From: Parapedobacter koreensis
GTDB taxonomy: Bacteria > Bacteroidota > Bacteroidia > Sphingobacteriales > Sphingobacteriaceae
Assembly (NCBI RefSeq): GCF_900109365.1
Contig: NZ_FNZR01000001.1
Span: 124,001 to 188,000, forward strand
DNA length: 64,000 nt
Reading direction: 5' to 3'
This document shows, one piece after another, positions 37,462-46,990 of this stretch; positions within the stretch are counted from its first letter, which is position 1; the number at the start of each line of letters is the position of its first letter. A model generated the notes under the pieces. The model saw only the letters and a program-made list of their open reading frames with translations. It did not search any database and was not told where the DNA came from. The position numbers were made by a program, and so were the translations under genes.

Positions 37462-37598
37462 CTATCCTGTCCTATCCTGAACTTTCATGGCAGCCCAAAA
37501 TAAAAAAAAATTCGGGTATAAAAAAAGCCCTTTTTGAAAAGGAAACGGCATTTACCTACACAAATCCATACCCGACGGCTAAGGATAGATAAGGACAG
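37462..37598. promoter_or_regulatory. Paired AGGACAG-type elements, candidate operators
   Basis: 37462-37478 is the reverse of AGGATAGGACAGGATAG and 37582-37598 reads AGGATAGATAAGGACAG. Related elements occur at 8295-8308, 19935-19944 and (weaker) 46954-46960. They face outward toward the two divergent genes, as expected for a shared regulator. The regulator is unproven. Confidence 0.4.
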
Positions 37599-37777
37599 AC
37601 CATGATGGTTAGCAAGAAAACAATAATTAACATTGGCTTCAGTTTTAATAACGGCCAATTATGATATAACCTAATGAACTCTACGCAACTGTTTAGTTAT
37701 TTAGGTACCTTAAAGAAAATCAAGAATACAACAAGTAGTTTATCCACTAAACAAACAGCTTTTTTTAAATAGGTACT

Positions 37778-40700
37778 ATGAAAAAGAGACATCCAAGAAT
37801 GAACGTCGTTCGATTACTTACCTTATTTGGAGCAACCTTGACCCTGGTATATGCGCTTCAATGTACTTCAAACTCAAACACATTAAAAATCAAAAAAGAT
37901 GCGCACATTATCCTGATTGGCAATAACCTGGGTTCAAGGATGATGGATTACGGTTACTTTGAAACGGAAATGCAGCTCAGGTACCCGGACAGCCTGCTGT
38001 ATATCCGCAACATGAGCGACGGGGGCAACACGCCTGGATTCCGACCCCATTCCGGCCGCCGTACGCCCTGGGCATTCCCTGGTGCCGAAAAGTTCCAGAC
38101 CGAACTGGCCAATGACCCCAATACCCAGGGACACTTTGAGACGCCCGACCAGTGGATCACACGGCACAAGGCGGACATCATCATCGCCTTTTTCGGATCG
38201 GTGGAGTCGTTCGATGGCGAAGCGGGGCTCCAGCGCTACAAAGACGAGCTCGACGCATTTATCAAATACACCTTGCAGCAGCATTACAACGGAGTCTCCG
38301 CGCCTCAGTTGGCCATCGTCTCGCCCATCGCTTTCGAGGACCTTTCAGCCAAATATGACCTGCCAGACGGCAAACGCGAAAACCAAAACCTCGCTCTGTA
38401 TACCCAAGCGATGAAGGAAGTCGCGGAAACCAACAAGGTGCTTTTCGTGGATATGTACACGCCGTTCAAGAAATTGTTCGACAAGGGCGACCAGCAATGG
38501 ACCATTGACGGCTTGCAGCTCAATGACGAGGGCTACCAGAAATTTTCGTTGCTCCTGACCGATGCGGTCTTTGGCAAGGAAAAGGTGCGGGATGATTCCC
38601 ACCGCACATTGGTGCACGAAGCGGTCATGGAAAAAAACTGGATGTGGCACAAGGACTTCAAAATGCCTAACGGTGTGCAGGCTTACGGCCGCCGCTACGA
38701 TCCGTTCGGGCCCGATAATTATCCAGCGGAAATCACTAAAATCAGGGAAATGACCGCCGTACGCGACGAAGCTATCTGGAAGGCGCTCAAGGGCGAACGC
38801 ATGGATCTGGACAGCGCCGACGCGCTGACGTCCAAACTCCCCGAAGTGGAGACAAACTACGTGCCGAGCAACAAAAACGGTAACCCAAGGTACTTGTACG
38901 GGGAGGAAGCACTTAGTAAATTCCGGATGGCACCGGGTTATAAGATAGAACTCTTTGCTTCCGAAGAAGATTTCCCCGATCTGGAGAAACCCATGCAACT
39001 ATCCTTTGACAACCAAGGGCGTCTCTGGGTGGCCATCATGCCCACCTACCCACACTGGAAACCGGGGGATCCCAAACCCAATGACAAGATCCTCATCTTT
39101 GAGGATACGGACAACGACGGCAAGGCCGATAAGCAAACGGTGTTTGCCGACAGCTTGCACCTGCCCGTCGGGTTCGAATTAGCCCCCGAGGGGGTCTATG
39201 TCTCACAGGGCACCAATTTCGTCTTGCTCAACGACACGGACGGCGATGGCAAGGCGGACAAAAAGGAAGTCCTGCTCAGCGGTTTTGACGACCACGACAC
39301 GCACCATGCCCACCATGCCTATACAGTAGATCCATCGGGTGCCATCTACATGGGCACCGGCGTGTTCCTCATCAGCGACGTCGAAACACCCTATGGCACG
39401 GTCCGCACCACCAACGGTGGCTTCTTCCGTTACGACCCTAACCGCCGCAAGCTGGAATTCACGCAGCTTTCCATCCCGAACCCATGGGGCATCGCCTTTG
39501 ACGACTGGGGCCAGAATTTCTATGCCGAAACCTCCAGTCCCGACGTGAGCTGGATGATGCCCGGGTCTGTCAAACCCATATACGGCAAATTCACCCCGAA
39601 ATCGAGGAATCTCGTCGAGGATGCCCACCGGGTACGCCCCACATCGGGGCTGGAATTCATTTCGAGCCGCCACTTCCCTGACGAGGTGCAGGGCGATTTC
39701 CTCATCAACAACACCATCGGCTTCCTGGGCACCAAGGAGCATACGCTGGAAGACGACGGGACGGGGTACAAAAGCCGCCACCGCCAGGATTTGCTGCGCT
39801 CCGAAGACCCCAATTTCCGGCCGGTGGATCTGGAATTTGCCCCCGATGGCTCCCTTTACCTGATTGATTGGCACAATGTGCTGATTGGCCATATGCAACA
39901 TAATCAGCGCGATCCCCTGCGGGATCATACCCATGGGCGCATTTACCGGGTCACCTACCCTTCCCGGCCATTGGTAAAGCCCGCCCAGGTAGCCGATGCC
40001 CCAATCGACACGCTGCTGGACAACCTGAAGCTGCCGGAATACCGCACCCGGTACCGTACGCGCCGCGAACTCCGCGGGCGGGATTCATCGGAAGTGCTGG
40101 CACACCTGAAAACCTGGATCGGGAAGTTGGATGCAACCGATCCCCACTATGAGCACCACCTCCTGGAAGGGCTGTGGGTAAGCTGGGGGCTCAACCACGT
40201 CGACCAATCGTTGCTCCGCCAGCTCCTCCATGCCAAGGATTACCGTGTGCGTGCCGCAGCCGTCCGCGTGGTGCGCTATACCGGTCACCAGGTCGCGGAC
40301 CAGGCTCAACTGCTGAAGGAGGCTGCCACGGATGAACATGGGCGTGTCCGCCTGGAAGCGCTGGTAGCGGCATCCTGGCTGGACGAGGATCAGGGATTGC
40401 CCGTTTTGGAAGAAGCGGCAAAGAAACCGCTTGATGATTGGATGGCCAATGCCTACGGCGCGGCACTCGCCCGTTTGACCGGAGACGTCATTGTAGCGAA
40501 AAAGGAAGAAACTACGGTGACCGACCTAAAGGGGCGCGACCTTGAACTATACAAAAAAGGCCAACTGCTCTATGCGCAAGATGGGTTCTGCTCCACCTGC
40601 CACCAGCCAAACGGAAAGGGATTACCCAGCTCCGGCTTCCCACCCCTGGCTGCCAGCCCGTGGTTGGATAACGACGAGCGGTTGATTAAGCTGACACTGA

Positions 40701-40948
40701 ACGGCCTCCAGGGCCCCATGGAAGTATCGGGCCAACAATATGCCGGGCAGGTACCGATGACGCCGTTTGGGGGGCTGCTGGATGATGAGGGAGTTGCCGC
40801 CGTGCTCACCTACGTAAAAAACTCCTTTGGCAACAAGGGGGCGGCCGTGGATCCCGAAAAGGTGAAGGCAATACGAGCTGCGATAGCGGATAAAAAGAGC
40901 TTCTATACACCCGAAGAATTGCTCAAGGAACACCCCTTATCGAAGTGA
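37778..40948 (+). CDS. SGNH-like / PVC-type heme-binding / cytochrome c fusion lipoprotein
   Basis: A 1056-residue exported protein (lipobox YALQC) with four parts. First comes an SGNH-hydrolase-like domain (about 40-270), degenerate: block I reads IGNNLGSRM instead of GDSxT, and block V reads DGLQLNDEGY, so the catalytic Ser and His appear lost. Next is a PVC-type six-bladed propeller (about 380-740: FRMAPGYKIELFASEED, NDTDGDGKADK calcium-loop repeats). HEAT-like helices (about 765-905) follow, then a cytochrome c domain (about 910-1020) with heme site CSTCH and a Met ligand in QVPMTPFGG. It should carry electrons in the periplasm, perhaps from sugar oxidation. It ends at a strong terminator. 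Confidence 0.87.
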   Translation: MKKRHPRMNVVRLLTLFGATLTLVYALQCTSNSNTLKIKKDAHIILIGNNLGSRMMDYGYFETEMQLRYPDSLLYIRNMSDGGNTPGFRPHSGRRTPWAFPGAEKFQTELANDPNTQGHFETPDQWITRHKADIIIAFFGSVESFDGEAGLQRYKDELDAFIKYTLQQHYNGVSAPQLAIVSPIAFEDLSAKYDLPDGKRENQNLALYTQAMKEVAETNKVLFVDMYTPFKKLFDKGDQQWTIDGLQLNDEGYQKFSLLLTDAVFGKEKVRDDSHRTLVHEAVMEKNWMWHKDFKMPNGVQAYGRRYDPFGPDNYPAEITKIREMTAVRDEAIWKALKGERMDLDSADALTSKLPEVETNYVPSNKNGNPRYLYGEEALSKFRMAPGYKIELFASEEDFPDLEKPMQLSFDNQGRLWVAIMPTYPHWKPGDPKPNDKILIFEDTDNDGKADKQTVFADSLHLPVGFELAPEGVYVSQGTNFVLLNDTDGDGKADKKEVLLSGFDDHDTHHAHHAYTVDPSGAIYMGTGVFLISDVETPYGTVRTTNGGFFRYDPNRRKLEFTQLSIPNPWGIAFDDWGQNFYAETSSPDVSWMMPGSVKPIYGKFTPKSRNLVEDAHRVRPTSGLEFISSRHFPDEVQGDFLINNTIGFLGTKEHTLEDDGTGYKSRHRQDLLRSEDPNFRPVDLEFAPDGSLYLIDWHNVLIGHMQHNQRDPLRDHTHGRIYRVTYPSRPLVKPAQVADAPIDTLLDNLKLPEYRTRYRTRRELRGRDSSEVLAHLKTWIGKLDATDPHYEHHLLEGLWVSWGLNHVDQSLLRQLLHAKDYRVRAAAVRVVRYTGHQVADQAQLLKEAATDEHGRVRLEALVAASWLDEDQGLPVLEEAAKKPLDDWMANAYGAALARLTGDVIVAKKEETTVTDLKGRDLELYKKGQLLYAQDGFCSTCHQPNGKGLPSSGFPPLAASPWLDNDERLIKLTLNGLQGPMEVSGQQYAGQVPMTPFGGLLDDEGVAAVLTYVKNSFGNKGAAVDPEKVKAIRAAIADKKSFYTPEELLKEHPLSK

Positions 40949-40973
40949 CCGAAACCGAAATAAAACCATAAAA

Positions 40974-41014
40974 AAACCGGGGAATGCAACGAATTCCCCG
41001 GTTTCCTTTTTTTA
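40974..41014. terminator. Bidirectional intrinsic terminator
   Basis: A perfect 12-bp stem (40974-40985 with 40993-41004) has a 7-nt loop. A T-run follows on the plus strand and an A-run precedes, serving the two convergent genes. Confidence 0.9.
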
Positions 41015-41028
41015 AGCAAAACGCGGTA

Positions 41029-41880
41029 CTATCCACCGAAGTGGGATCGCAGGAAAGGGATCCCCTTCAGCGCGATGGCTTCAAGTGAAGGTTCGAAGCT
41101 ACGCCAGATGGATGCCGCTTTGGCTACCACCTTGACTTCGGGCGTAAACGATTCAATGACCAAGCTACCTGAATAATCGATCGCTTGCAGCGCATCCCGG
41201 ATGCCCTCCCAATTGATATGGTCGCCCCCGGGCGCACCGCGATCGCAGCCGCACGCATGAACATGCAACAGGTGTTTGCCCGCTTTACGGATAGCTACCG
41301 CCGAGTCTTTTTCTTCGATATTCATGTGGTAAGTATCCAAAAGCAGGCCAACTGCGGGGTGATCTATCGCTTGGATTAACTCCAAAGCTTGGTCGCAGGT
41401 ATTGATAAAATCCGTTTCATAACGGTTCAATGGCTCGATTGCCAGTTTTCTTCCCAAGCTATCCGCGCGGGATGCCAGTGTTTTCAGATGTGCTGCCACG
41501 GTATCCCACTGTGCTTTATACGCATCTTCCCCCGTTTGCTCTGCCCGGCCTACCGTGGAATAAAGCGGCCCTACCATGACCGGGCAGTCCAAGATGGCCA
41601 TGGCTTCCAATACTTGAGTGATGTAATCTATTGAATTTTGTTGCTCGGCTTTGGTGCCACGGAGATCACGTCCAGGCCCCATAGCGGCACAAATGGAAGA
41701 ACAAACAATATCGTTGTCATCCAACGCTTGCTTGATTAAATGTGCATCGATATGCGAGGCATCCTCAAGCGCAATTTCCACTGCATCGCAGCCCCATGCT
41801 TTGAATTGCCGGATAATATCAATGCGTTCGTTGGTAAACGGAGAGGTAAGTAAGAATGTATTGACGCCGATTTTTAACAT
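41029..41880 (-). CDS. D-psicose/D-tagatose 3-epimerase-like sugar epimerase
   Basis: A 283-residue TIM barrel of the DTE family. The four metal ligands are visible: Glu in KLAIEPLNRYETDF, Asp in LLLDTYHMNIEE, His in LLHVHACGCDRGAPGGDHINW and Glu in SLVIESFTPE. These enzymes epimerise ketohexoses at C3, and related proteins act on 3-keto sugars. The ATG at 41880 directly precedes MLKIGVNTFLL; the frame extends 49 codons further upstream into ThuA without support. It is the last gene of the operon starting with the PVC cytochrome at 46.7 kb. Confidence 0.87.
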   Translation of the reverse strand: MLKIGVNTFLLTSPFTNERIDIIRQFKAWGCDAVEIALEDASHIDAHLIKQALDDNDIVCSSICAAMGPGRDLRGTKAEQQNSIDYITQVLEAMAILDCPVMVGPLYSTVGRAEQTGEDAYKAQWDTVAAHLKTLASRADSLGRKLAIEPLNRYETDFINTCDQALELIQAIDHPAVGLLLDTYHMNIEEKDSAVAIRKAGKHLLHVHACGCDRGAPGGDHINWEGIRDALQAIDYSGSLVIESFTPEVKVVAKAASIWRSFEPSLEAIALKGIPFLRSHFGG

Positions 41881-41902
41881 AGTCTTTTTTATTAATAAAT
41901 AA

Positions 41903-42943
41903 TTAATCTTCTTGCAACTGGTAGTCTGCCGGACGCTTTCCCTTTTTGAAGCTATTGAAACCGAACATGGTAGGTTCATAAGGGGACACGAATGCCACAT
42001 CAGCACGTTCAGGGATTTGATTTTCAAGGTTCATGGCCCAAAAGCATGCATTCACAAGTAATCTTCTTAAATCTTCGTTCAACAAATCGACCGATGCGCC
42101 CATCGTTGTGGTAAAGGCTTTTCCCTCCTTACCTTCCGGGAGCTTGTAGGTCCTGGTCCAAGCGACGGGCAACGCAGCCTTATTTTCATTGATGGGCGAA
42201 TCAGCCGTCATCCCATTGGTAGACTGGCCATACATCAGGATGTCGGCGTCGGCCAATGAGCCCACGGTATAGACATCGGTAGGTCCCCAGATGTCCTTCA
42301 CACCATTCAGGATGGGATTGGCTGCGTGCTCTTCGTTAAAAACACCACGTGTCCCCTCTTTGCCATGGTCACCGTGGTGGCTTACCCAGGTTTCCCCCAG
42401 CACCAGTTTGCCGAATCCTCCTTCCCAGCCGGGCACCTTGCTCTGGAAATCATAGTTAGCCAAGGCATCATTAGGATTCTTCGCATAATGGAAAGCATGC
42501 GTAGCAGTGCGTAAGCCTACCACGGGTTTCCCTGCTTTCAGGTAGTCGTCGATATAACGCATCTGGTCAGGCGGCAATTCGCGGAAGCGCGTAAACATGA
42601 CCATCAAGTCGGCGGATTCCAGGTTGGCCAGGCCTGGTATGTTGGCCTGCTGCATGGCGTCGATTTCTCCCGTCGACGGGTCAACGGAAAAAAGCACGGT
42701 ACAGGTAAACCCAAACTTCTTGGCAAGGAGCTGGCCCAGCATGGGCAATGCTTCTTCAGAGCGGTACTCTTCGTCCCCGCTGATCAGCACGATATGCTTG
42801 CCCTTCCCAGGTCCCTCATAACCCGTATAGGTAACCCATTGTGGTTCGGATACCTCAGGGCGTTCTGTCGCTGAGCAACAGGCAAAACTGACGAGTGCAG
42901 CCAGTAGCAGCGGTAATGATACTATTCGATTTTTCCTCTTCAT
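41903..42943 (-). CDS. ThuA-like (trehalose utilisation) lipoprotein
   Basis: A 346-residue exported protein. The signal ends LVSFACC, so a lipobox Cys is probable. The ThuA fold, a class I glutamine-amidotransferase-like sandwich, shows KHIVLISGDEEYRSEEALPML, DLMVMFTRFRELPPDQ and KPVVGLRTATHAFHY. ThuA proteins participate in oxidation/isomerisation of disaccharides to 3-keto forms in other bacteria. It lies 22 bp before the epimerase gene, in one operon with DUF4432 and PVC cytochrome. Confidence 0.88.
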   Translation of the reverse strand: MKRKNRIVSLPLLLAALVSFACCSATERPEVSEPQWVTYTGYEGPGKGKHIVLISGDEEYRSEEALPMLGQLLAKKFGFTCTVLFSVDPSTGEIDAMQQANIPGLANLESADLMVMFTRFRELPPDQMRYIDDYLKAGKPVVGLRTATHAFHYAKNPNDALANYDFQSKVPGWEGGFGKLVLGETWVSHHGDHGKEGTRGVFNEEHAANPILNGVKDIWGPTDVYTVGSLADADILMYGQSTNGMTADSPINENKAALPVAWTRTYKLPEGKEGKAFTTTMGASVDLLNEDLRRLLVNACFWAMNLENQIPERADVAFVSPYEPTMFGFNSFKKGKRPADYQLQED

Positions 42944-42983
42944 ATGATCATAAATTATTGGTTTTCAATCGGTATTATTTATT

Positions 42984-44036
42984 TCAGGTGACACGTAAAA
43001 AAGCAGCGATGTCGGCCGGTTGATCCAATACCTGGATGGTCACACCGTAATCCCGCCGTTCCTTCGGCTGCAAGAAGATAAGGGAGCCATCGCTCCGGGC
43101 TTGGGACTGGCCGATGGGGGGATGCGTGCCGGGTTCCAACCCCACCACATATTCCCCCGGCCCCCAATGCTGCCAGTTGGTCAACCAAGGCAACTGCGCT
43201 TTTTCAAAAGCAACCGTCAAGGCGATGCCAAGCTCCGGATTGTGGATTCCGCATAGACATGTTCCCTCAGCATCGGCTTCCACATCAATGAACGCCGCTT
43301 CTTCACCGTCTCCCACATGATCTGCCAGCGGTGGGCGCCCTTTCCGGAAAGGCTGCCCTTCTCGGAAAATTCGCGCCTTGTCGTCCCCTTCCCTCGAAGT
43401 CCATGGCCCTTTCCAACAAATATCCACCCCCTCGTCAACCAACGGCCAACCCAAATTGATGTGGTAAAGGAGCATATGGGGAGCAGGTATGTTACCGTAG
43501 TTGACGACTTCGTCTTGGATACGAATCGTCGACTCGCCCAGCTTACCCGAAATCGTGCGTTTCAGCACAAGCTGTGCGCCCAACGGCTGGGATTGTTTGA
43601 CAATACCGGTGATATGCATGTCCAAACGCCCCGTCAGCAGATCCGGCTGGACAATAGACTCAATCGTGGCCGATAACCCACTGAACTGGCTGTGAAGGCC
43701 TCTTTCACCATATTCATCCGACTCCGGGCCACCCACATGATCCAGTCCACAGGTAGTCACCAACCCGCCGCCGAATGCATTCAACCATTCAATGCCGCGA
43801 TATCCGCCGGACCGGGGTGCTGTCACCCCCTGGTGGCTTATCCATGCTAAACCATGGGCATTGTAGAATGCCTCGGCGATGTCGAGCCCGCGATCGATAA
43901 TCACTTTGTATCGGAGGCCCGTACCGGTATTTATCCAGGCGATGCGTGTACCCTTGCCCGGTCCGTTGTCGAGGATGGCGGTTTCTATCCCACCTACCTG
44001 CAAGGGATTTGATAATTTATCTTTCCAGTCACCCAT
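42984..44036 (-). CDS. DUF4432 (aldose 1-epimerase-like) protein
   Basis: A 350-residue protein with the galactose-mutarotase-like fold. IDRGLDIAEAFYNAHGLAWIS, YRGIEWLNAFGGGLVTTCGLDHVGGP and NWQHWGPGEYVVGLEPGTHPP are typical of DUF4432. His in GLDHVGG and the Glu in GLEPG are the likely catalytic pair by analogy with mutarotases. No signal peptide, so cytoplasmic. Its start is 12 bp from the PVC cytochrome stop. Confidence 0.87.
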   Translation of the reverse strand: MGDWKDKLSNPLQVGGIETAILDNGPGKGTRIAWINTGTGLRYKVIIDRGLDIAEAFYNAHGLAWISHQGVTAPRSGGYRGIEWLNAFGGGLVTTCGLDHVGGPESDEYGERGLHSQFSGLSATIESIVQPDLLTGRLDMHITGIVKQSQPLGAQLVLKRTISGKLGESTIRIQDEVVNYGNIPAPHMLLYHINLGWPLVDEGVDICWKGPWTSREGDDKARIFREGQPFRKGRPPLADHVGDGEEAAFIDVEADAEGTCLCGIHNPELGIALTVAFEKAQLPWLTNWQHWGPGEYVVGLEPGTHPPIGQSQARSDGSLIFLQPKERRDYGVTIQVLDQPADIAAFLRVT

Positions 44037-44048
44037 ATCGTTGTACGC

Positions 44049-46736
44049 TTATTTTGTCTTGTAGGCCGGACTGCTCTCATTTCCGCCGGCCATCAGATAG
44101 GCTATCAAATCCTTCAGCTCTTCTTCGTTCAACACATTCAGCGTCCCCGGCGGCATTGTAGAAACCTTAGATACCCGCATTTCCTTGACATCATTTTTAG
44201 GTATCTCCCGCAATACCTGCGGTGCATAAGGATTTTGGGATACCGAATATACATCGCCCTCTTCACTCACCAGCCTGCCCAACACAGACGAACCATCTTT
44301 TAACACCAAAACTTTGGATTCATATTGGTCGGAAATCACCTCGTTGGGTTCAATAATGGATTCCAGCATATCGCGCACGGAAAACCGTGTGCCCAGTTGC
44401 GTAAGATCAGGCCCTATCGCTCCGCCTTCGCCACGCATGGTGTGACATGAAATGCAGCGTATAGCTGCAAATAAGGATTTTCCACGCTCAAAATCGCGCT
44501 TTCCTTTGTCTTTTTCGACGGCTTTCAACGCCGTATCGATTTCCCAGTTTCTACCCGGTCCTTTGGGCGGCTCCACATTTTCAAGCAAGGCTTTACCGGA
44601 CTCGGCGAGGAGCGAATCCCCGGATATGGCATTATAATGGGCAAATTGTTCTTTGGGCACGTTTTCCAACGCCAGCTTCCGCGCTGCATCAAGGAAACCA
44701 ATGAAACTGTTGCCGCCTTTGTAGCCAAACGCATCATAGTACCACTTGAAATAACGTTCATACAACTCCGGGGTCCATCCTGTCGTTGCCTTGCTCAATG
44801 CCGTCGCAAAATAAATCTGCTGAGCCGGAGGTGTCTTGACTAATGTATTGGCAATGTCCAACCCATATTGCGGATTCCGCAGTATCAAATCGGACGAACT
44901 GGTTAATGTTGCGGCCACCACGGTCGAATCATCCTTTGCGCTGTCCAACAAGGCTAATGTGCGCGCTACCACATAAGGGGCGTCTACCTGAATTAATATT
45001 TTACTGAGTTCCCGGTTCAGGGCATTGTCCGCTGCAGGATAGGAATCCGATAGATAAGCCGTCAATCGGTTCGCGAGCACAGGTTCGGGATCCCCCATGC
45101 GGTACAAGGCCAGCTCAAATGCCCGCAACAAGCCCAGCTTGTTTTCCCTTGAAATCCGATTGATATCCACCGTCATGAGCTTACGCAAAACAACGGATTG
45201 CAGTGCCGGGTCGCCCATCTTGGCCATGGCAATCATGGCTTGTGTCACCGTGCGAATATTCCGTTCGCGGAAGGCTTTCCTTCCCCACAATTTGAGCGGC
45301 TGGTGCATCAGCGCGACGGTTGCCGCATACCGGACATGCCGATCATCATGGTTGAGATAGGGCCAAATTCCATTGACTACGTTGGAATCAGCCGCGTGTT
45401 CAAAATATCCCTCAAGCTGCCTACGCACAGCCATCTCTTCGGTGATATCACCCGCTTCCCGATTTGGTTCTTCCTTCACTTCACCGTGATTGCGGTAATA
45501 TACCCGGTATAGATCAGAGTCCAGCTTCCGGCCACCCGTGAGGAAATAAAGGGCACCGTCCGGACCAATTTCACCATCGGTAAGTGGCAAGGGAGCTCCG
45601 GAGAGAAATTCTTCCGCTGAAGCATGATAGGTTGCGCCCTGCTGTTCCAGGTGTACGGCATAGATGATGCCGAAACTCCAGTCAAAGGCCAGCAAGCTGT
45701 TGCGGTATTTGTCCGGAAATGCGGCTTTGCCGGCATGAACCAGGTTCGTCGGCGATCCCTGCCCGATATTGAGCAAGGGGGGCAGGTTGTCCGGATAGTA
45801 GGTTGCCCATTTTTCCGTACCCGTACGCCAGCCAAACTCTGCTCCCTTCGTCACATGCAACAGCCGGGTTGGCCGGTACCAAGGCATCCCGAAGTCCCAT
45901 TCCATATCCGAATCATAGGCAAATAATTCGCCCTCATCATTAAACGCGATATCAAACGTATTCCGGAATCCGCCGGCCACGAATTGCCAATGTCGTCCCA
46001 ACGAATCAGTTTCGGCTATCCATCCGCCCGGAGCCATGCGATCCACGGCATGGCCACGCGGATCTTTAATCGATTGGAACACATTGTCTTCATCCCAGTT
46101 AGAGGGCAGCAAGTAGCTGTCCATCTTAGGTACGTCGGTATGGTTGCCGCATACAAGGTAGATTGACTGCCCGTCGGGAGCCAAAATGATGCTGTGCGGC
46201 CCATGCTCGCCTTCCCCTTCGAACGACTTTAATAACGTAATTTCATCAAATTGGTCATCACCGTCATTATCCTTCAGCCGATACAGCCCACTGCTCTTTT
46301 CAAATGTGGTATCGCTCTTGTGATTCACCATCACATACAGGCTATTGAACGCCCAAAGTAACCCTTGCGCATACCCCATCCCCACTTTGGTCTGGGTGGT
46401 ATCATCCTTCCACTCGTCCCCCGGAAAAGCAAGCCGCTGTGGCTTAACCGCCAGCGTGTCCATCCCGATTTCGGGCATATCCAGCCGGTATAGGGATCCA
46501 TACTGATCGGATACGATCATCCGTCCTTTGTCATCGAATGTCATCGCCACCCACGAACCCTCTTTATTTTCAGAAGGGCTGTAAAGGTGTTCCACAACGA
46601 AATCCGGGGCGATGGTGATTTTTTCCACTTTTGGGCCCGTATCTACGTTAGCCGATCCATCTTCCTTTTCGGTCTGGCATGCCGAAGCGAGCAGCAATAG
46701 CTGGAGTCCTGCTACTAGACCGGCGGGTTTTTTCAT
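44049..46736 (-). CDS. PVC-type heme-binding cytochrome c lipoprotein
   Basis: An 895-residue lipoprotein (MKKPAGLVAG signal, lipobox ASAC). A propeller (about 30-415; SWVAMTFDDKGRMIVSDQYGSLYRL) is followed by HEAT-like helices (about 430-730) and a C-terminal cytochrome c domain with heme site CISCHTMRGEGGAIGPDLT and Met ligand in TMPPG. It lacks the SGNH-like domain of its partner at 37.8 kb. It heads an operon with the DUF4432, ThuA and epimerase genes and probably accepts electrons from a periplasmic sugar dehydrogenase not visible here. ATG 46748 is an alternative start. Confidence 0.9.
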   Translation of the reverse strand: MKKPAGLVAGLQLLLLASACQTEKEDGSANVDTGPKVEKITIAPDFVVEHLYSPSENKEGSWVAMTFDDKGRMIVSDQYGSLYRLDMPEIGMDTLAVKPQRLAFPGDEWKDDTTQTKVGMGYAQGLLWAFNSLYVMVNHKSDTTFEKSSGLYRLKDNDGDDQFDEITLLKSFEGEGEHGPHSIILAPDGQSIYLVCGNHTDVPKMDSYLLPSNWDEDNVFQSIKDPRGHAVDRMAPGGWIAETDSLGRHWQFVAGGFRNTFDIAFNDEGELFAYDSDMEWDFGMPWYRPTRLLHVTKGAEFGWRTGTEKWATYYPDNLPPLLNIGQGSPTNLVHAGKAAFPDKYRNSLLAFDWSFGIIYAVHLEQQGATYHASAEEFLSGAPLPLTDGEIGPDGALYFLTGGRKLDSDLYRVYYRNHGEVKEEPNREAGDITEEMAVRRQLEGYFEHAADSNVVNGIWPYLNHDDRHVRYAATVALMHQPLKLWGRKAFRERNIRTVTQAMIAMAKMGDPALQSVVLRKLMTVDINRISRENKLGLLRAFELALYRMGDPEPVLANRLTAYLSDSYPAADNALNRELSKILIQVDAPYVVARTLALLDSAKDDSTVVAATLTSSSDLILRNPQYGLDIANTLVKTPPAQQIYFATALSKATTGWTPELYERYFKWYYDAFGYKGGNSFIGFLDAARKLALENVPKEQFAHYNAISGDSLLAESGKALLENVEPPKGPGRNWEIDTALKAVEKDKGKRDFERGKSLFAAIRCISCHTMRGEGGAIGPDLTQLGTRFSVRDMLESIIEPNEVISDQYESKVLVLKDGSSVLGRLVSEEGDVYSVSQNPYAPQVLREIPKNDVKEMRVSKVSTMPPGTLNVLNEEELKDLIAYLMAGGNESSPAYKTK

Positions 46737-46895
46737 AAAAGTTTGCATATATCTGTTAGTACAATTGTTTTGTTTATGCGAATGTAACGATTCTGGCAGT
46801 GGTTACCATCCTGGATTTTGTTCAAAATCATTAAGCCGGATCTGCTTCGTTGCATCGTCTATTCAGCGCTATAAGTTGGAGTATAGGTAACCCAA

Positions 46896-46920
46896 ATTGC
46901 AATAACTGGTGTATTGCAAT
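46896..46920. promoter_or_regulatory. Palindromic operator-like site upstream of the PVC-cytochrome operon
   Basis: ATTGCAATA (46896-46904) and TATTGCAAT (46912-46920) form a perfect 9-bp inverted repeat with a 7-nt spacer, about 160 bp upstream of the operon start. AGGACAG in reverse orientation lies at 46954-46960. Confidence 0.4.
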
Positions 46921-46990
46921 ACTACTAGCTTTCTTACAAAGAGGCAACCTGTGCTGTCCTGCGTGGGCGACGTTACCTCCGTTAAATGAT

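Larger units (their letters stand above)
37270..37777. other. 508-bp divergent regulatory region between MFS and PVC-cytochrome genes
   Basis: No gene was seen. Contents: the MFS -7 box (37435-37442, minus strand); two copies of an AGGAT/AGGACAG element (37462-37478 minus orientation, 37582-37598 plus orientation); an 8-bp inverted repeat TCGGGTAT/ATACCCGA (37512-37519 with 37568-37575) enclosing the short hairpin CCTTTT/AAAAGG (37529-37542). The remainder is A/T-rich without recognisable signals. Confidence 0.6.

Noticed and set aside
39203-39934. 243-residue minus-strand frame inside the SGNH/PVC gene
   Set aside because: It is antisense to a well-conserved propeller domain and has no recognisable fold or start context.
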